Shown here piece by piece: positions 9,201 through 17,884 of a DNA stretch of 51,224 nucleotides. Position 1 is the first letter of the stretch, and each line of letters starts with the position of its first letter. The position numbers and the translations under genes were made by a program. Origin of the DNA: a virus; IMG/VR virus record IMGVR_UViG_3300042381_000806, positions 1 through 51,224 of that record. One strand, 5' to 3'. The notes below the pieces were generated by a model that was not told the DNA's origin, ran no database searches, and saw nothing but the letters and a program-made list of their open reading frames with translations.

Positions 9201-9531
9201 CAAAGAGACTACTGGTGCGTTCAATGACGGTCATAAGACAAAAAGAATGACAATGACGCTAGACACTATAGTCAAACAGAATGGTTGGAGAAAGCCAGAT
9301 TTGATAAAAATTGATGTGCAGGGTGCTGAGCTTGACATTCTTCTTGGTGCAAAGAATACCATCACAGAATGCAATGATATTATCATTGAAGCACAGCATG
9401 TAGACTACAATGAGGGAGCTCCAAAGTTTGATGAAGTCAAGATGTATCTAGAAAGTATTGGATTTGAGCTAAGATCCGAAATTATAAAACATGCAGCTGA
9501 TGGAGACTACCACTTTGTTAGAAAATCATAA
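6265..9531 (+). CDS. Four-domain GT4-GT2-GT2-FkbM methyltransferase fusion
   Basis: 1088 residues. Residues 1-400 are a GT4 glycosyltransferase (GLGGSESAV loop; PETFGISSLESLL near 279). Residues 425-670 are a GT2 domain (RPITVISPFWNAA start; DGDDW near 520). Residues 673-890 are a second GT2-like domain (AIPTAKYIEVETF; IDSDIVI near 737). From ~905 to the end is an FkbM-type SAM methyltransferase (VIYDIGACVQHW; DLIKIDVQGAELDIL). At residue 673 an in-frame ATG (8281) follows AAGGA by 7 nt, so the C-terminal two domains may also be made separately. The protein could build and methylate a short glycan on a phage or host acceptor. The stop codon overlaps the gp13 late promoter. Confidence 0.9.
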   Translation: MKIAIIDKLGLCYDGATLSKQGLGGSESAVILIAKELQQIGFEVTVFNNCKDGSNSNPGMYDGVRYIDNVDAKSHGEKYDTVVVSRTVAPFVMNDWPFVHTAKKRILWLHDTFIEGDDMMENLVVSGKIDHIFTLSDWHTSYILTCAHGKKRNYEVLKKKIFQTRNGAVCHIPEVDLSKKDQNHFVYNASATKGMLPLVNDIWPAIRKQLPQARLSIIGGYYRFREGAAPDAQENTVEQLSKRQDLKDLGVTFTGVIPQHEIAKILANAWMMLYPGAFPETFGISSLESLLYKTPLMTTRFGALEETAVDLACYHIDYAIEPNSLFPHINRDQQVQKFLQAFFSAYSTPYLHQQKQNYCDVVKDIAGWDTIALQWKQFFYSILGEFLSVDDYRRVTRINDKVSRIFGRTGNMPVQKEYRSFAKQRPITVISPFWNAAAYIEKNIRSVASQDYDNYTHIIIDDCSDDESYDIAKKTIESLPKTIRDRFFLLHNKENIGCIRNQITEIREYARADDIVMLLDGDDWLINNNTIFQYYNDLYDQGYEFTYGSMWSVVDNIPLIAQEYPAEVKKNKTYRSHHFNWKIPYTHLRTCLGKHFVGLDESKFKVNNEWMKSGADNPLFYELIERIDPDKIYCNREIVCNYNDANPLNDYKIRGSEQNQNASRSYAKKDGSMNKKILVAIPTAKYIEVETFKSLWDLEVPDGYELDFQYFYGYSISQIRNLIADWAKRYDYLFSIDSDIVIPRDALTKMLAADKDIISGLYIQRIPNTHTLEVYMDTQNGGCTNIPYQLIKGRGVVEVAACGMGCALIKSEVFRKMPYPHFFYKEAINHTDTVSEDVFFCMKARQNGFLVWADASIECDHKGSTFFRVQDTIAPVQKTKSHLQKVAEADLLPKEHADYLKTIDSSPKVIYDIGACVQHWTRKAKEVWPDATYYLLDAAQSVEPFLTNENHAIAVLSDVDGRLVDFYEDPNNPGGNSYYKETTGAFNDGHKTKRMTMTLDTIVKQNGWRKPDLIKIDVQGAELDILLGAKNTITECNDIIIEAQHVDYNEGAPKFDEVKMYLESIGFELRSEIIKHAADGDYHFVRKS
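8269..8283 (+). promoter_or_regulatory. Internal ribosome binding site and in-frame ATG in the GT fusion
   Basis: AAGGA at 8269-8273, a 7-nt spacer and ATG at 8281-8283, in frame and at the boundary between the first GT2 domain and the second. Use as a start is inferred. Confidence 0.4.
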
Positions 9532-9534
9532 ATA
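9528..9534 (+). promoter_or_regulatory. Late promoter core for gene 13
   Basis: ATAAATA preceded by TC, overlapping the stop codon of the GT fusion and 54 bp before gp13. It matches the T4 late consensus core. Confidence 0.7.
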
Positions 9535-9587
9535 GAGCAATACATCATCATTGCATAAACAAGAATTAATCTGAATAAGGAACTAAA

Positions 9588-10331
9588 ATGGCACAACCAA
9601 GTGATAGAGAATCTTTCAAGGAATATTGCTTGCGCAAGCTTGGAGCTCCGGTTATAGAAATAAACGTCGCCGATGAACAAGTTGATGACAGAATTGATGA
9701 AGCAATTTCATTCTTTCGCGACTATCATTATGACGGGTCTCAATTGGTCTATCTGAAGCATCAGCTAACTGAGACAGAATTGGAACAAGGGTGGATTGCG
9801 GTTCCTTCTAGACTTCTTGGCATCACAAGAATATTTGATCTTGGAACTTCAATTTCTACTGGTTCTGGTATGTTCAATGTATCATACCAATTTGTTTTGA
9901 ATAATCTAGAACAAATTACCGGATATGATGTGACAAACTACTACATGACAATGCAGCATCTTGAGTTTCTTCAAGAGATTCTTGTCGGGAAGCCACTGAT
10001 ACGATATAACAGACATGTTGATAAACTATTCATTGATATCCGCAAGAATACATTGAAAGCCGGATCATTCATAATAATGGAAGCATATGACATTGTAGAT
10101 GGAGATGTATATGCAGACTTCTGGCGTGACCGCTGGCTACAAAACTATGCAGCAACTTTGATCAAAGAACAATGGGGATTCAACCTAACTAAATTCGAAG
10201 GAATGCAGCTTGTGGGTGGAGTCACATTCAACGGCACACAGATTCTTAGTGACGCTCGCGAAGAAAGACTTAGACTTGAGGATCAAGCAATGAATTCGCT
10301 TCAGCCACTTATTCACAATTTTTGCGGATAA
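9588..10331 (+). CDS. 13: Neck protein, T4 gp13 homologue
   Basis: 247 residues. The N-terminus (SFKEYCLRKLGAPVIEINVADEQVDDRIDEAI) and the FFRDYHYDG block are hallmarks of the gp13 neck/head-completion family in T4-like phages. In T4, gp13 and gp14 form the neck that seals the filled head and receives the tail. A late promoter lies just upstream and AAGGA precedes ATG. It is followed by gp14 after a 97-bp gap. Length is a little below T4 gp13 (309 residues), as in other distant T4 relatives. Confidence 0.9.
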   Translation: MAQPSDRESFKEYCLRKLGAPVIEINVADEQVDDRIDEAISFFRDYHYDGSQLVYLKHQLTETELEQGWIAVPSRLLGITRIFDLGTSISTGSGMFNVSYQFVLNNLEQITGYDVTNYYMTMQHLEFLQEILVGKPLIRYNRHVDKLFIDIRKNTLKAGSFIIMEAYDIVDGDVYADFWRDRWLQNYAATLIKEQWGFNLTKFEGMQLVGGVTFNGTQILSDAREERLRLEDQAMNSLQPLIHNFCG

Positions 10332-10428
10332 GCAGCTTAGCAGCAGCAACAGCAGCCTTTTATTTTTAGCAGTTACACTGATTATACCACATCAACAGAT
10401 TTTGTCAAGAGAAAAGTGAAGATGACAT

Positions 10429-11172
10429 ATGGCAACTAACGTATTTTTCAGACCATATAATAAGTATGGGAATGAAGCCAATTTGTTGGATGACCTCGTT
10501 ATTGAGAGTATCCGCATGTATGGCGTTGACCTTGTGTATTTTACGAGATCGCTGCAAGCAGTCGATGGTATCATGAATGAAGACGACCTGCCTATTTTCA
10601 ATGCAGCTTATAACATGGAAATGTATGTCAAAAATGTTGACGGATTTGAGGGGGAAGGTGACTTCCTATCCAAATTTGGTCTTACCATTCGGGACCAGGT
10701 AACATTCAGTGTTGCGTTTAGAACATTTGAACGCTATGTGACACGAGTTGACCCAACAAAAATGCGCCCAAACGAAGGCGACCTAATCTACTTTCCACTT
10801 AGCAGTGAATTTTTTGAGATTATGCATGTTGAGCATGAATCGGTCTTCTATCAAATGGGTTCTCTGAATGTGTATGATTTGAAGTGCGAAATGTTTGAAT
10901 ACTCTAATGAGAGATTTGAAACTGGCCGAGAAGAATTTGATACTTACTTTGATAGAGAAAAGACAGAAGGTGCTTCAAGCCTTGATGAACTAAATGCTAC
11001 CGATCCAATTGCGAAGAATATTTTCTTTGCTGAAGAAGCAGATGCCTTCATTGACTTTTCGGAAATTGACCCATTCACAGAGACTATTCAGTCACCAACA
11101 AATTATGGTGTCACAGCTGATGATGTAAACGTAACCAGTGACATTACAACAACAACCGCAGATAGCGTATAA
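10429..11172 (+). CDS. 14: Neck protein, T4 gp14 homologue
   Basis: 247 residues beginning MATNVFFRPYNKYGNEANLLDDLVIES, the typical gp14 start. It continues with YGVDLVYFTR and the FSKFG/RDQVTFSVAFRTFE-like block of the family. gp14 works with gp13 at the head-tail junction. It is followed 10 bp later by the large propeller/fibre-like gene, not by gp15 as in T4. The 97 bp before it hold a CAG-rich stretch and no clear promoter. Confidence 0.9.
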   Translation: MATNVFFRPYNKYGNEANLLDDLVIESIRMYGVDLVYFTRSLQAVDGIMNEDDLPIFNAAYNMEMYVKNVDGFEGEGDFLSKFGLTIRDQVTFSVAFRTFERYVTRVDPTKMRPNEGDLIYFPLSSEFFEIMHVEHESVFYQMGSLNVYDLKCEMFEYSNERFETGREEFDTYFDREKTEGASSLDELNATDPIAKNIFFAEEADAFIDFSEIDPFTETIQSPTNYGVTADDVNVTSDITTTTADSV

Positions 11173-11181
11173 GAGGTAAAG

Positions 11182-14100
11182 ATGGTCAAGCAGACAATCA
11201 ATGTGGGCGTCATAGCGAATGACAGGAAAGGTGATCCTATTCGAATCGCCTTTCAGAAGACAAACAGCAATTTTTCGGAGCTTTATACTAACGTTGAAGA
11301 GGTTTCAGCAGATATATCTACGCTATCGGACGTCGCATTCTCCGGTAACTATGATGATCTTTTGAATATCCCAGAACCACCATCTGGTTCCGGGCTTCCT
11401 GAGTATATAGGCGCAACGTTTGGTAATATAGTCACGATCAATACTACTATCAATGAAACAACTCCTAGTATTAATGGTACAGTAATTGATCTTATTCCAA
11501 CTGATTTACTAAATGCTAATGGATGGATTGCTGCAGGTGCTAACAATTCAGCCACTTATCCTACAGTAAGATTTGCTAACGGAGATGCTTATTCTATTAC
11601 CGGAGTACAGATTCTTGGCGATAGTGGTTTCTTGGTTATTGAAAGTGCAATAAACTTAACAGGTATTCAAATTTGGCCTATAGTTATTACCAGTTACAAC
11701 TATAATAAACTGCCAGACGGTAAGGCCATAGAAGTCGGGGAATTTACTTGGAAGTTTGTTGAAAATAGCGATATGATTGCTGCGGGTGATATTATCACGG
11801 GTATTGATGGTCAGGGTGGTAGATTTATACAAGACTGCGCCGATGGTACAACAAGTATGCGCTGGATCAATGTCAATTCTGGTAGTGATACTACACAGCT
11901 GATTCGTGTCTATACTGGCGACCCTAAATTGGAGACGGATGTTGAACGAGCACAGATTAAACTAAATTGGGATCAAACGGAAGATCGAAGTGGTCTAACT
12001 ATTCGAGCGTTCAATGATGGAACACCATACGACTGGCAATTTAATGGAGAAGGTCATGTTGTATTTCCTGATGGCAGTATACAAACAACTGCCTTTACTG
12101 GTTCAACCGACAGCAATATATGGATTGAAACATTTGCTTCAGACAATCCTACTACTGATTTCGTTCAAGGAGCTACTAGTGTAGAATATGATATGGACGG
12201 TAACATCATTGCTCTGTTTAGTCATGTTGTTCCTGACCCAAATTATCTAACATATACATCAGTTGCCAAATTAACTCCAACTGGAGCAAAATTATGGCAA
12301 GCGCGTTTTTCCGCAAATCTAAACACAGATGGCTGGGGCTTGGCATATGACACAGTTGATAACTATGTATATATTGCAGGCAGAACTAGCGGAAGCCCAC
12401 TGAACTATAACTTTGCGGTATTAACTAAACTAAATGGCGCAGATGGTAGTCTAGTGTGGAGTAAGAGATACGACTTCGAAGCAAATAGCCAAAGCGCGGT
12501 AGTAGATGTGGACAGTTCCGGCAATCCTATCATGGTAGGATATGCTTATAACGGCACAGATGACTATATTGTCACAAGCAAAATTGACAAGACGGATGGC
12601 TCAGTCATATGGTGTAAAACCATAGACGGCCAGGGCGACGAGAGAGCATATGGCATGGGAGTCGGCCCAACCGATGAAATTGTTACAGTTGGTTATACTG
12701 ATAATTATGGGCTACAGAACACAGCTGCAACACTTTCTGTTGAACCAGTAAGCAATATAACATGGACAATTGGTGGCTCTATAACTTTCAGTGAATTTAC
12801 TGTAGATTTTACTTTTACTGACGGCATACCTACATTTACTAACCTTGTTGATTCGGAAGGTGGGCGGACAGTAGGTGGCGTTATCGCCACCGTGCTAGGT
12901 TCTACAATTGGCGGCGTAGATGGTACAGACGATATGGTTGTCAAAGTTGCCACATTGGCTGCTAACGATACAGATGATCGCATGGTTGTAATCAAATATG
13001 CTACTGACGGTACTATTGATTGGCAAAAAGCTATACAGTTTGACGCAGGATATAATTGCAGCGGAGCAGATGCAGCAATCGACAGCAGTGGCAACATTTA
13101 TGTTTGTGGTCAATATATTTATGACGCTGGCGGCACTATCGGAACTACTTCAGCAATGAGTCTTGTCAAGTTTGACAGTTCTGGTGTTAAACAGTGGAGT
13201 AGACGCGTAGTAGGAAACTGCGACACATTTGCGACAAGTGTGGTAGTAGGTGACGACGGAGACTTATACTTGAATGGTATTACTGGCAATATCAACACTC
13301 AAGAATATATCTGGGTCGTAGCCAAATACAATACTAATGGAGCTGTTATATGGCAACGCTTAGTAGACAATACTACCTCTTGGACATTCGGCGGGGGATT
13401 CTGGTTCGGCTCTGATGGTGGCGGCAGCAATATTGCTGTTCATAATGGTTATGTTGCTATAGCAGGCGCATTTGGTGACCCATTTGACAACCAACAGTCA
13501 ACCGCAGTAGTGGTACAGATAGACACTGATGCTACGCCATTCTCAGTAGATAATTGGGACATTAAGACTGCCACATTCAGTGGGTTGTTTGACGGAACTG
13601 CTAGCGATATTACAGTAGTCAATGCTAACAAAGTACCAGGTTCGGCTGTACCGTCTGTTGACGTTTTGACAAGTAATGGAGACTTCACCGATTTCCTAAC
13701 AATAACACAATATGGACTTGCTGGTGGTAACGAGAGTTTAGTCAACGGTTCGTATTCGGTTAGCCTGGGAAATACTGGTACTTTAACATTACCTGCGGGT
13801 GGTACGATATCTGAAGGTTTTGTAACCAGCAATCCTACTATACAAATTACACCAGCAACACCAACAGTGGCCAGCCAGAAGTTGGTGATCAAAGGTGGTA
13901 GCAATTATAATTTCACGGACAACGGCATAACCTTAAGTTATCAAGATAACACTGGGATATTTGGTGATACACTTGATTTTTATGTTAACAACGCAATCAC
14001 TTATGCTAACCAAACACTCTACTGGTGGATATATCCAGAGGCTGCTGGCCTAACAACCCCAAGTTCTGGCACAGTAGCACTAGATGCAAATGGTGGCGGC

Positions 14101-15789
14101 GGTCCTATCACTTTTACTGTAAACAACGACAACTTTGAGTTTACTGTACGCGTATCACCAGAAGAAGATAATTACGACCCTGCGAATGTGGGCGTTGAAT
14201 CGGGTTTGATTAACCCTGACGAACCTGCTTTTGATGGTGACCATCACCTACACTTGACTACAGGCGACTTGACAGAGACCAGTATCTTCTTGGGCACTGA
14301 CAATCACAATGTTCGCACTACAGCTGATGGTGGAATACAAGTAACTACGGAAACAACAACAGTACAATCGCCATTTACCATAACGATCACGGGTGCTGAT
14401 GTTAGCGCTGTGAATTTAACCTACACTAGAGATCCTGAGCAAGCAACTCCAACTTGGACTTCGCCTGTGGCCAATACAGCCACTGACCCGTATATAGTGT
14501 TTGTGGAAGGCGAGTATGGAATCATTGCTCCTGACTATGATCCAGTTACACCACTTTATGTCAACACAGGAACACTGACAGTACCATTAGCACAGTGGGC
14601 TACTAATCCTCCTTATGGAAGCGTTGCTCCTCTTGGTGTCTACACATACCCTACTCCAGATGTTCACGCTTGGGCATTTGGTCCAGATGGTACTACCACA
14701 TTCCCAACATTAACAGTTCCTATCAGTGACAATGCTACACCAACTGGCACTGGGCAGATTATAAAATTTGGCGACACTACACAGCAGGCAATCATATTCG
14801 GGCCCGAATCAACAGTAAGTACTATCAGTGCTGAACGAGTTATCATCCAAGGTGCTCCCGGATATACAGGAACTGATGGCGAAGGTGGTGACGTTTATGT
14901 ATGGGCAGGACCAGGAGGAAGCCTTAACGGGTTTGGTGGTGATATTAAAGTTCGCGCTGGTCGAGGCAATGGCACGGGCGCCGGCGGATACTTAAATCTA
15001 CAAGCAGGCGACAGTGGCACAAGCGCAGGCGGATACATCAATATTGAAAGTGGAGAAACGAGTACATACGGCGACGGTGGTGACATTACAGTCCAGGCCC
15101 GTAGTGGCGGCCGCATAGTATTCCGTACATACAACTCAGAAGGCAGTAGCAGAGATCTAGAATTAAACAACGCTGGTACAACAACATTCCCGGGTGCTGT
15201 AGTCAAAAGTACAGTGGCTAAAACTGGTGCGAACCCAGCAGATATTGGTAAAGGTGAGGCCGAAACTATTACGGTATCACCTAGCAACAATACTAATCTT
15301 ACCGTAGGCACAGTAAACGGCATAGCATTTGACGCAGGGTTTACTCTTGATATCACGATTTCGGCCAACGGTGATATCAGTACCGTAGTTACTGCTAGCG
15401 ATCCCGATCTAAGCGTTGGGGATTTTGGTGTTATTGACGGTGGCGGAATCTTAGGCGGAACACAAGGAGTTGATATCACTACCTTTACCGTGGACACATT
15501 GACCAACATCATCATATCAACACCAATAGACCTAACCAAGTCTGTCAACAAACTAACCAACGGTAATTACACACTGGCTAACGGCGTTGAGGGTCAGATC
15601 CTGTACTTGGTTAGACAGAGCGAATCAACATACAATTCTATTATGGTAAATGTTGCCAATGCTCGTGTTTACGGTATGTTAGAAACAACCATTGACTACT
15701 ATCCTTTTGACAATGGTACTTCATTAAACATCAGTACACTGATCTTTACAGACGGTGCTTGGCAATCAGATGTCGGGTCGTGGGATTAA
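11182..15789 (+). CDS. Large virion structural protein with propeller-like and fibre-like repeats
   Basis: 1535 residues. The start (QTINVGVIANDRKGDPIRIAFQKTNSNFSELY) is a module shared by many T4-like phage structural proteins. Around residue 300 is the tail-fibre motif FPDGSIQTTAFTG. Residues ~310-800 contain repeats of the form SGNxIxVGY ... DGSVIWxK, typical of beta-propeller blades. Later parts are Gly/Thr-rich and beta-rich, with GGDIxVxAG repeats near 1240-1310 and a second TTFP motif. There are no signal peptide or membrane segments. It is probably a fibre or receptor-binding component; the location between gp14 and gp15 supports incorporation into the virion. Confidence 0.82.
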   Translation: MVKQTINVGVIANDRKGDPIRIAFQKTNSNFSELYTNVEEVSADISTLSDVAFSGNYDDLLNIPEPPSGSGLPEYIGATFGNIVTINTTINETTPSINGTVIDLIPTDLLNANGWIAAGANNSATYPTVRFANGDAYSITGVQILGDSGFLVIESAINLTGIQIWPIVITSYNYNKLPDGKAIEVGEFTWKFVENSDMIAAGDIITGIDGQGGRFIQDCADGTTSMRWINVNSGSDTTQLIRVYTGDPKLETDVERAQIKLNWDQTEDRSGLTIRAFNDGTPYDWQFNGEGHVVFPDGSIQTTAFTGSTDSNIWIETFASDNPTTDFVQGATSVEYDMDGNIIALFSHVVPDPNYLTYTSVAKLTPTGAKLWQARFSANLNTDGWGLAYDTVDNYVYIAGRTSGSPLNYNFAVLTKLNGADGSLVWSKRYDFEANSQSAVVDVDSSGNPIMVGYAYNGTDDYIVTSKIDKTDGSVIWCKTIDGQGDERAYGMGVGPTDEIVTVGYTDNYGLQNTAATLSVEPVSNITWTIGGSITFSEFTVDFTFTDGIPTFTNLVDSEGGRTVGGVIATVLGSTIGGVDGTDDMVVKVATLAANDTDDRMVVIKYATDGTIDWQKAIQFDAGYNCSGADAAIDSSGNIYVCGQYIYDAGGTIGTTSAMSLVKFDSSGVKQWSRRVVGNCDTFATSVVVGDDGDLYLNGITGNINTQEYIWVVAKYNTNGAVIWQRLVDNTTSWTFGGGFWFGSDGGGSNIAVHNGYVAIAGAFGDPFDNQQSTAVVVQIDTDATPFSVDNWDIKTATFSGLFDGTASDITVVNANKVPGSAVPSVDVLTSNGDFTDFLTITQYGLAGGNESLVNGSYSVSLGNTGTLTLPAGGTISEGFVTSNPTIQITPATPTVASQKLVIKGGSNYNFTDNGITLSYQDNTGIFGDTLDFYVNNAITYANQTLYWWIYPEAAGLTTPSSGTVALDANGGGGPITFTVNNDNFEFTVRVSPEEDNYDPANVGVESGLINPDEPAFDGDHHLHLTTGDLTETSIFLGTDNHNVRTTADGGIQVTTETTTVQSPFTITITGADVSAVNLTYTRDPEQATPTWTSPVANTATDPYIVFVEGEYGIIAPDYDPVTPLYVNTGTLTVPLAQWATNPPYGSVAPLGVYTYPTPDVHAWAFGPDGTTTFPTLTVPISDNATPTGTGQIIKFGDTTQQAIIFGPESTVSTISAERVIIQGAPGYTGTDGEGGDVYVWAGPGGSLNGFGGDIKVRAGRGNGTGAGGYLNLQAGDSGTSAGGYINIESGETSTYGDGGDITVQARSGGRIVFRTYNSEGSSRDLELNNAGTTTFPGAVVKSTVAKTGANPADIGKGEAETITVSPSNNTNLTVGTVNGIAFDAGFTLDITISANGDISTVVTASDPDLSVGDFGVIDGGGILGGTQGVDITTFTVDTLTNIIISTPIDLTKSVNKLTNGNYTLANGVEGQILYLVRQSESTYNSIMVNVANARVYGMLETTIDYYPFDNGTSLNISTLIFTDGAWQSDVGSWD

Positions 15790-15810
15790 CGGACAAGAGA
15801 ACAATTTATT

Positions 15811-16566
15811 ATGAAATATCATAGAGATCAATATCTATTATTTGTATATCAAGTAATTGCCCACATTGGACTATTGCTATTACTATTTTATGGAACATGG
15901 TTACAATTACTGATATCTTTTACGATTTATTATGTTTTAGGTACGGTAGGTGCAAGTATGACTTATCACAGATTACTCACTCATAGGTCATACACTCCGC
16001 CTAGATGGTTTGAACTACTAGGTAGTGTTGTTGGTGCATTATGTTTGATAGGAAGTCCTGTTAGTTGGGTTGCCATGCACAAACAGCACCATAGATACAG
16101 CGATCAGGAGCTGGACCCGCACAGTCCAGTTCATCACAGTTTTATTCATGTGATGTGCTTTGAAATGTTTAGTGAAGTTAATTTACGTTACGCTGCAAGT
16201 ATGCTACGAGATCCAATTCAATTGTTTCTACACAAATACTACTTCTTAATACACGCTTCTATTTTTACAACATTAATAGTCGTCAATCCTTGGAGTGTAG
16301 TTTACTTATATCTAGCACCTGTTGCATTTGTTTGGACATTAGGAAACTGCGTCAATTATTTTAATCATACATCAGGGTATAGAAATCACGAAACAAAAGA
16401 CAACAGCAGGAACAATCCAATACTCGCTATACTATTTGGCGGAGAAGGATGGCATAACAATCACCACGCTAATCCTGCTAAATATTATTATGGCGAGAAG
16501 TGGTGGGAATTTGATCTAGCTGGTTTCCTGATTAAAACATTTTTAGATCGTCGGATAGATGAATAG
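15811..16566 (+). CDS. Membrane fatty acid (acyl-CoA delta-9 type) desaturase
   Basis: 251 residues. All three His boxes of the stearoyl-CoA desaturase family are present: HRLLTH (53-58), HKQHH (90-94) and HNNHH (215-219), plus NYFNH (182-186). Hydrophobic stretches at ~10-45, 65-88 and 145-180 fit a membrane-embedded di-iron enzyme. It would introduce a double bond into host acyl chains, probably to alter membrane fluidity during infection. This is an auxiliary metabolic gene placed inside the morphogenesis block, 21 bp after the fibre-like gene and before the gp15 late promoter. Upstream SD is weak. Horizontal acquisition is likely. Confidence 0.92.
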   Translation: MKYHRDQYLLFVYQVIAHIGLLLLLFYGTWLQLLISFTIYYVLGTVGASMTYHRLLTHRSYTPPRWFELLGSVVGALCLIGSPVSWVAMHKQHHRYSDQELDPHSPVHHSFIHVMCFEMFSEVNLRYAASMLRDPIQLFLHKYYFLIHASIFTTLIVVNPWSVVYLYLAPVAFVWTLGNCVNYFNHTSGYRNHETKDNSRNNPILAILFGGEGWHNNHHANPAKYYYGEKWWEFDLAGFLIKTFLDRRIDE

Positions 16567-16594
16567 TTATTTCTAATATATAATAGAGATAGCC

Positions 16595-16601
16595 ATAAAT
16601 A
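16595..16601 (+). promoter_or_regulatory. Late promoter core for gene 15
   Basis: ATAAATA preceded by CC, in the 54-bp gap between the desaturase and gp15. SD AGGAG follows. Confidence 0.7.
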
Positions 16602-16620
16602 TATCGAATTAGGAGAATAA

Positions 16621-17421
16621 ATGCCAATTGTAAATCACTTTTATAATGGAACAACGCGGCGCTACATCGCGTTGTTCGGTTCACTATTCAATAAGATGAG
16701 TCTGACTCGTGACGATAACGCAGGCAATGAAATACAGAGAATGGTCGTTCCTATTTCATACGGACCATTTCAGAAGTTCTTGGCAAAGCTTATTCAAGAT
16801 CCAGATTTGTCAAAAATTTCAGCTGTCACTCTTCCAAGAATGTCATTTGAAATTGTGTCAATGTCTTATGATGGCCCAAGAAAGACAAACAGCCGCAATA
16901 CGATATCAACCAATGACGGCGCTTCTGTATTCTCTCCTGCTCCATACAATATAGAGTTTAGTCTGTATATCATGACAAAATATGCAGAAGATGGAACTAA
17001 GATTATAGAGCAAATTATCCCATTCTTCAAGCCAGAATATACATATAGCGCTTATGTTCTTGATAATGCGCCTGCTATGGATATTCCATTGGTGCTAAAT
17101 AGTGTTAGTATAGAAGATTTATACGAAGGTGACTTTGAGACTCGCCGAACTATGATGTGGACATTAACATTCACGATGAAAGCTTGGTATTTTGGCCCAG
17201 TTCGGGAAAAGAAGCATATCAAATTTGTAGATGTTCGATCATATACACAAATGGAACAGGGTGGCGGTTCTATTATTACGGTTCAGCCTGGATTGACCGT
17301 GAATGGCGATCCAACTAATGATATAACTGAAACAATACCATTCCAAGAAATTGAGATTGATGATGATTGGGGTGTAATCACAATAGTAGAGGATTTAGAA
17401 TATGACGGCAATCAGCAATGA
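16621..17421 (+). CDS. 15: Tail sheath stabiliser and completion protein, gp15 homologue
   Basis: 266 residues. The opening (VNHFYNGTTRRYIALFGSLFNKM), RMVVPISYGPFQKFLAKL, and PRMSFEI...YDGPRKTN are the conserved blocks of gp15. In T4, gp15 caps the tail tube and sheath and joins the tail to the neck. AGGAG precedes ATG by 7 nt and a late promoter lies upstream. The end overlaps gp16 by 20 bp. Confidence 0.93.
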   Translation: MPIVNHFYNGTTRRYIALFGSLFNKMSLTRDDNAGNEIQRMVVPISYGPFQKFLAKLIQDPDLSKISAVTLPRMSFEIVSMSYDGPRKTNSRNTISTNDGASVFSPAPYNIEFSLYIMTKYAEDGTKIIEQIIPFFKPEYTYSAYVLDNAPAMDIPLVLNSVSIEDLYEGDFETRRTMMWTLTFTMKAWYFGPVREKKHIKFVDVRSYTQMEQGGGSIITVQPGLTVNGDPTNDITETIPFQEIEIDDDWGVITIVEDLEYDGNQQ

Positions 17422-17884
17422 TCCGATTGAAATGGCTCTTGGATTGAGACCCGTTGAAGATGCTATTGAATATACCGACTATAGCAATGCGTCAGCTAGC
17501 GATACAGCGGGCTCCATATCCGTCACTACTGCCACCATGCCAGCGTTGATTGCCGCTAATGCTGACGAAGATGACACGGTACAGGACATTGAACTTGCTA
17601 GGTCTAATATAAAGAACATCATAGAGCAGGGAGATGATGCGCTCAAAGAGATGATCAATCTTGCAAAGCAGTCAGAAAGCCCAAGAGCCTATGAAGTTGC
17701 CTCAACCCTGATGAAGACGCTTCTTGATGCAAACAAAGACTTTGTGGAAATGTCTACGAAGAAAAAGTATGCCAAAGAAGAAATACTTCACCCGAAAGAC
17801 GAAGCAGCTACGACGAATGTTACCAATAATAACCTGATTCTGTCAACCGCAGATTTGTTGAAGATGCTAAAGGGTGATGAATGA
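17402..17884 (+). CDS. 16: Terminase small subunit, gp16 homologue
   Basis: 160 residues. The acidic N-terminus with DPIEMALGLRPVED and the central helices (NIIEQGDDALKEMINLAKQ, ARAYEV-like, MKTLLDANKDFVEM) match gp16 small terminase. It oligomerises, binds DNA and regulates the gp17 motor. It starts inside the gp15 3' end (20-bp overlap) and its stop overlaps the gp17 start (ATGA). Confidence 0.9.
   Translation: MTAISNDPIEMALGLRPVEDAIEYTDYSNASASDTAGSISVTTATMPALIAANADEDDTVQDIELARSNIKNIIEQGDDALKEMINLAKQSESPRAYEVASTLMKTLLDANKDFVEMSTKKKYAKEEILHPKDEAATTNVTNNNLILSTADLLKMLKGDE

Noticed and set aside
10332-10428. Possible terminator or regulatory element in the gp13-gp14 gap
   Set aside because: There are CAG-type direct repeats and a T-rich stretch but no stable hairpin before the T-run.
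14895-15560. 221-codon minus-strand frame within the 1535-residue gene
   Set aside because: The sense strand encodes Gly/Thr repeats whose reverse frames lack stops. No start signals are seen.
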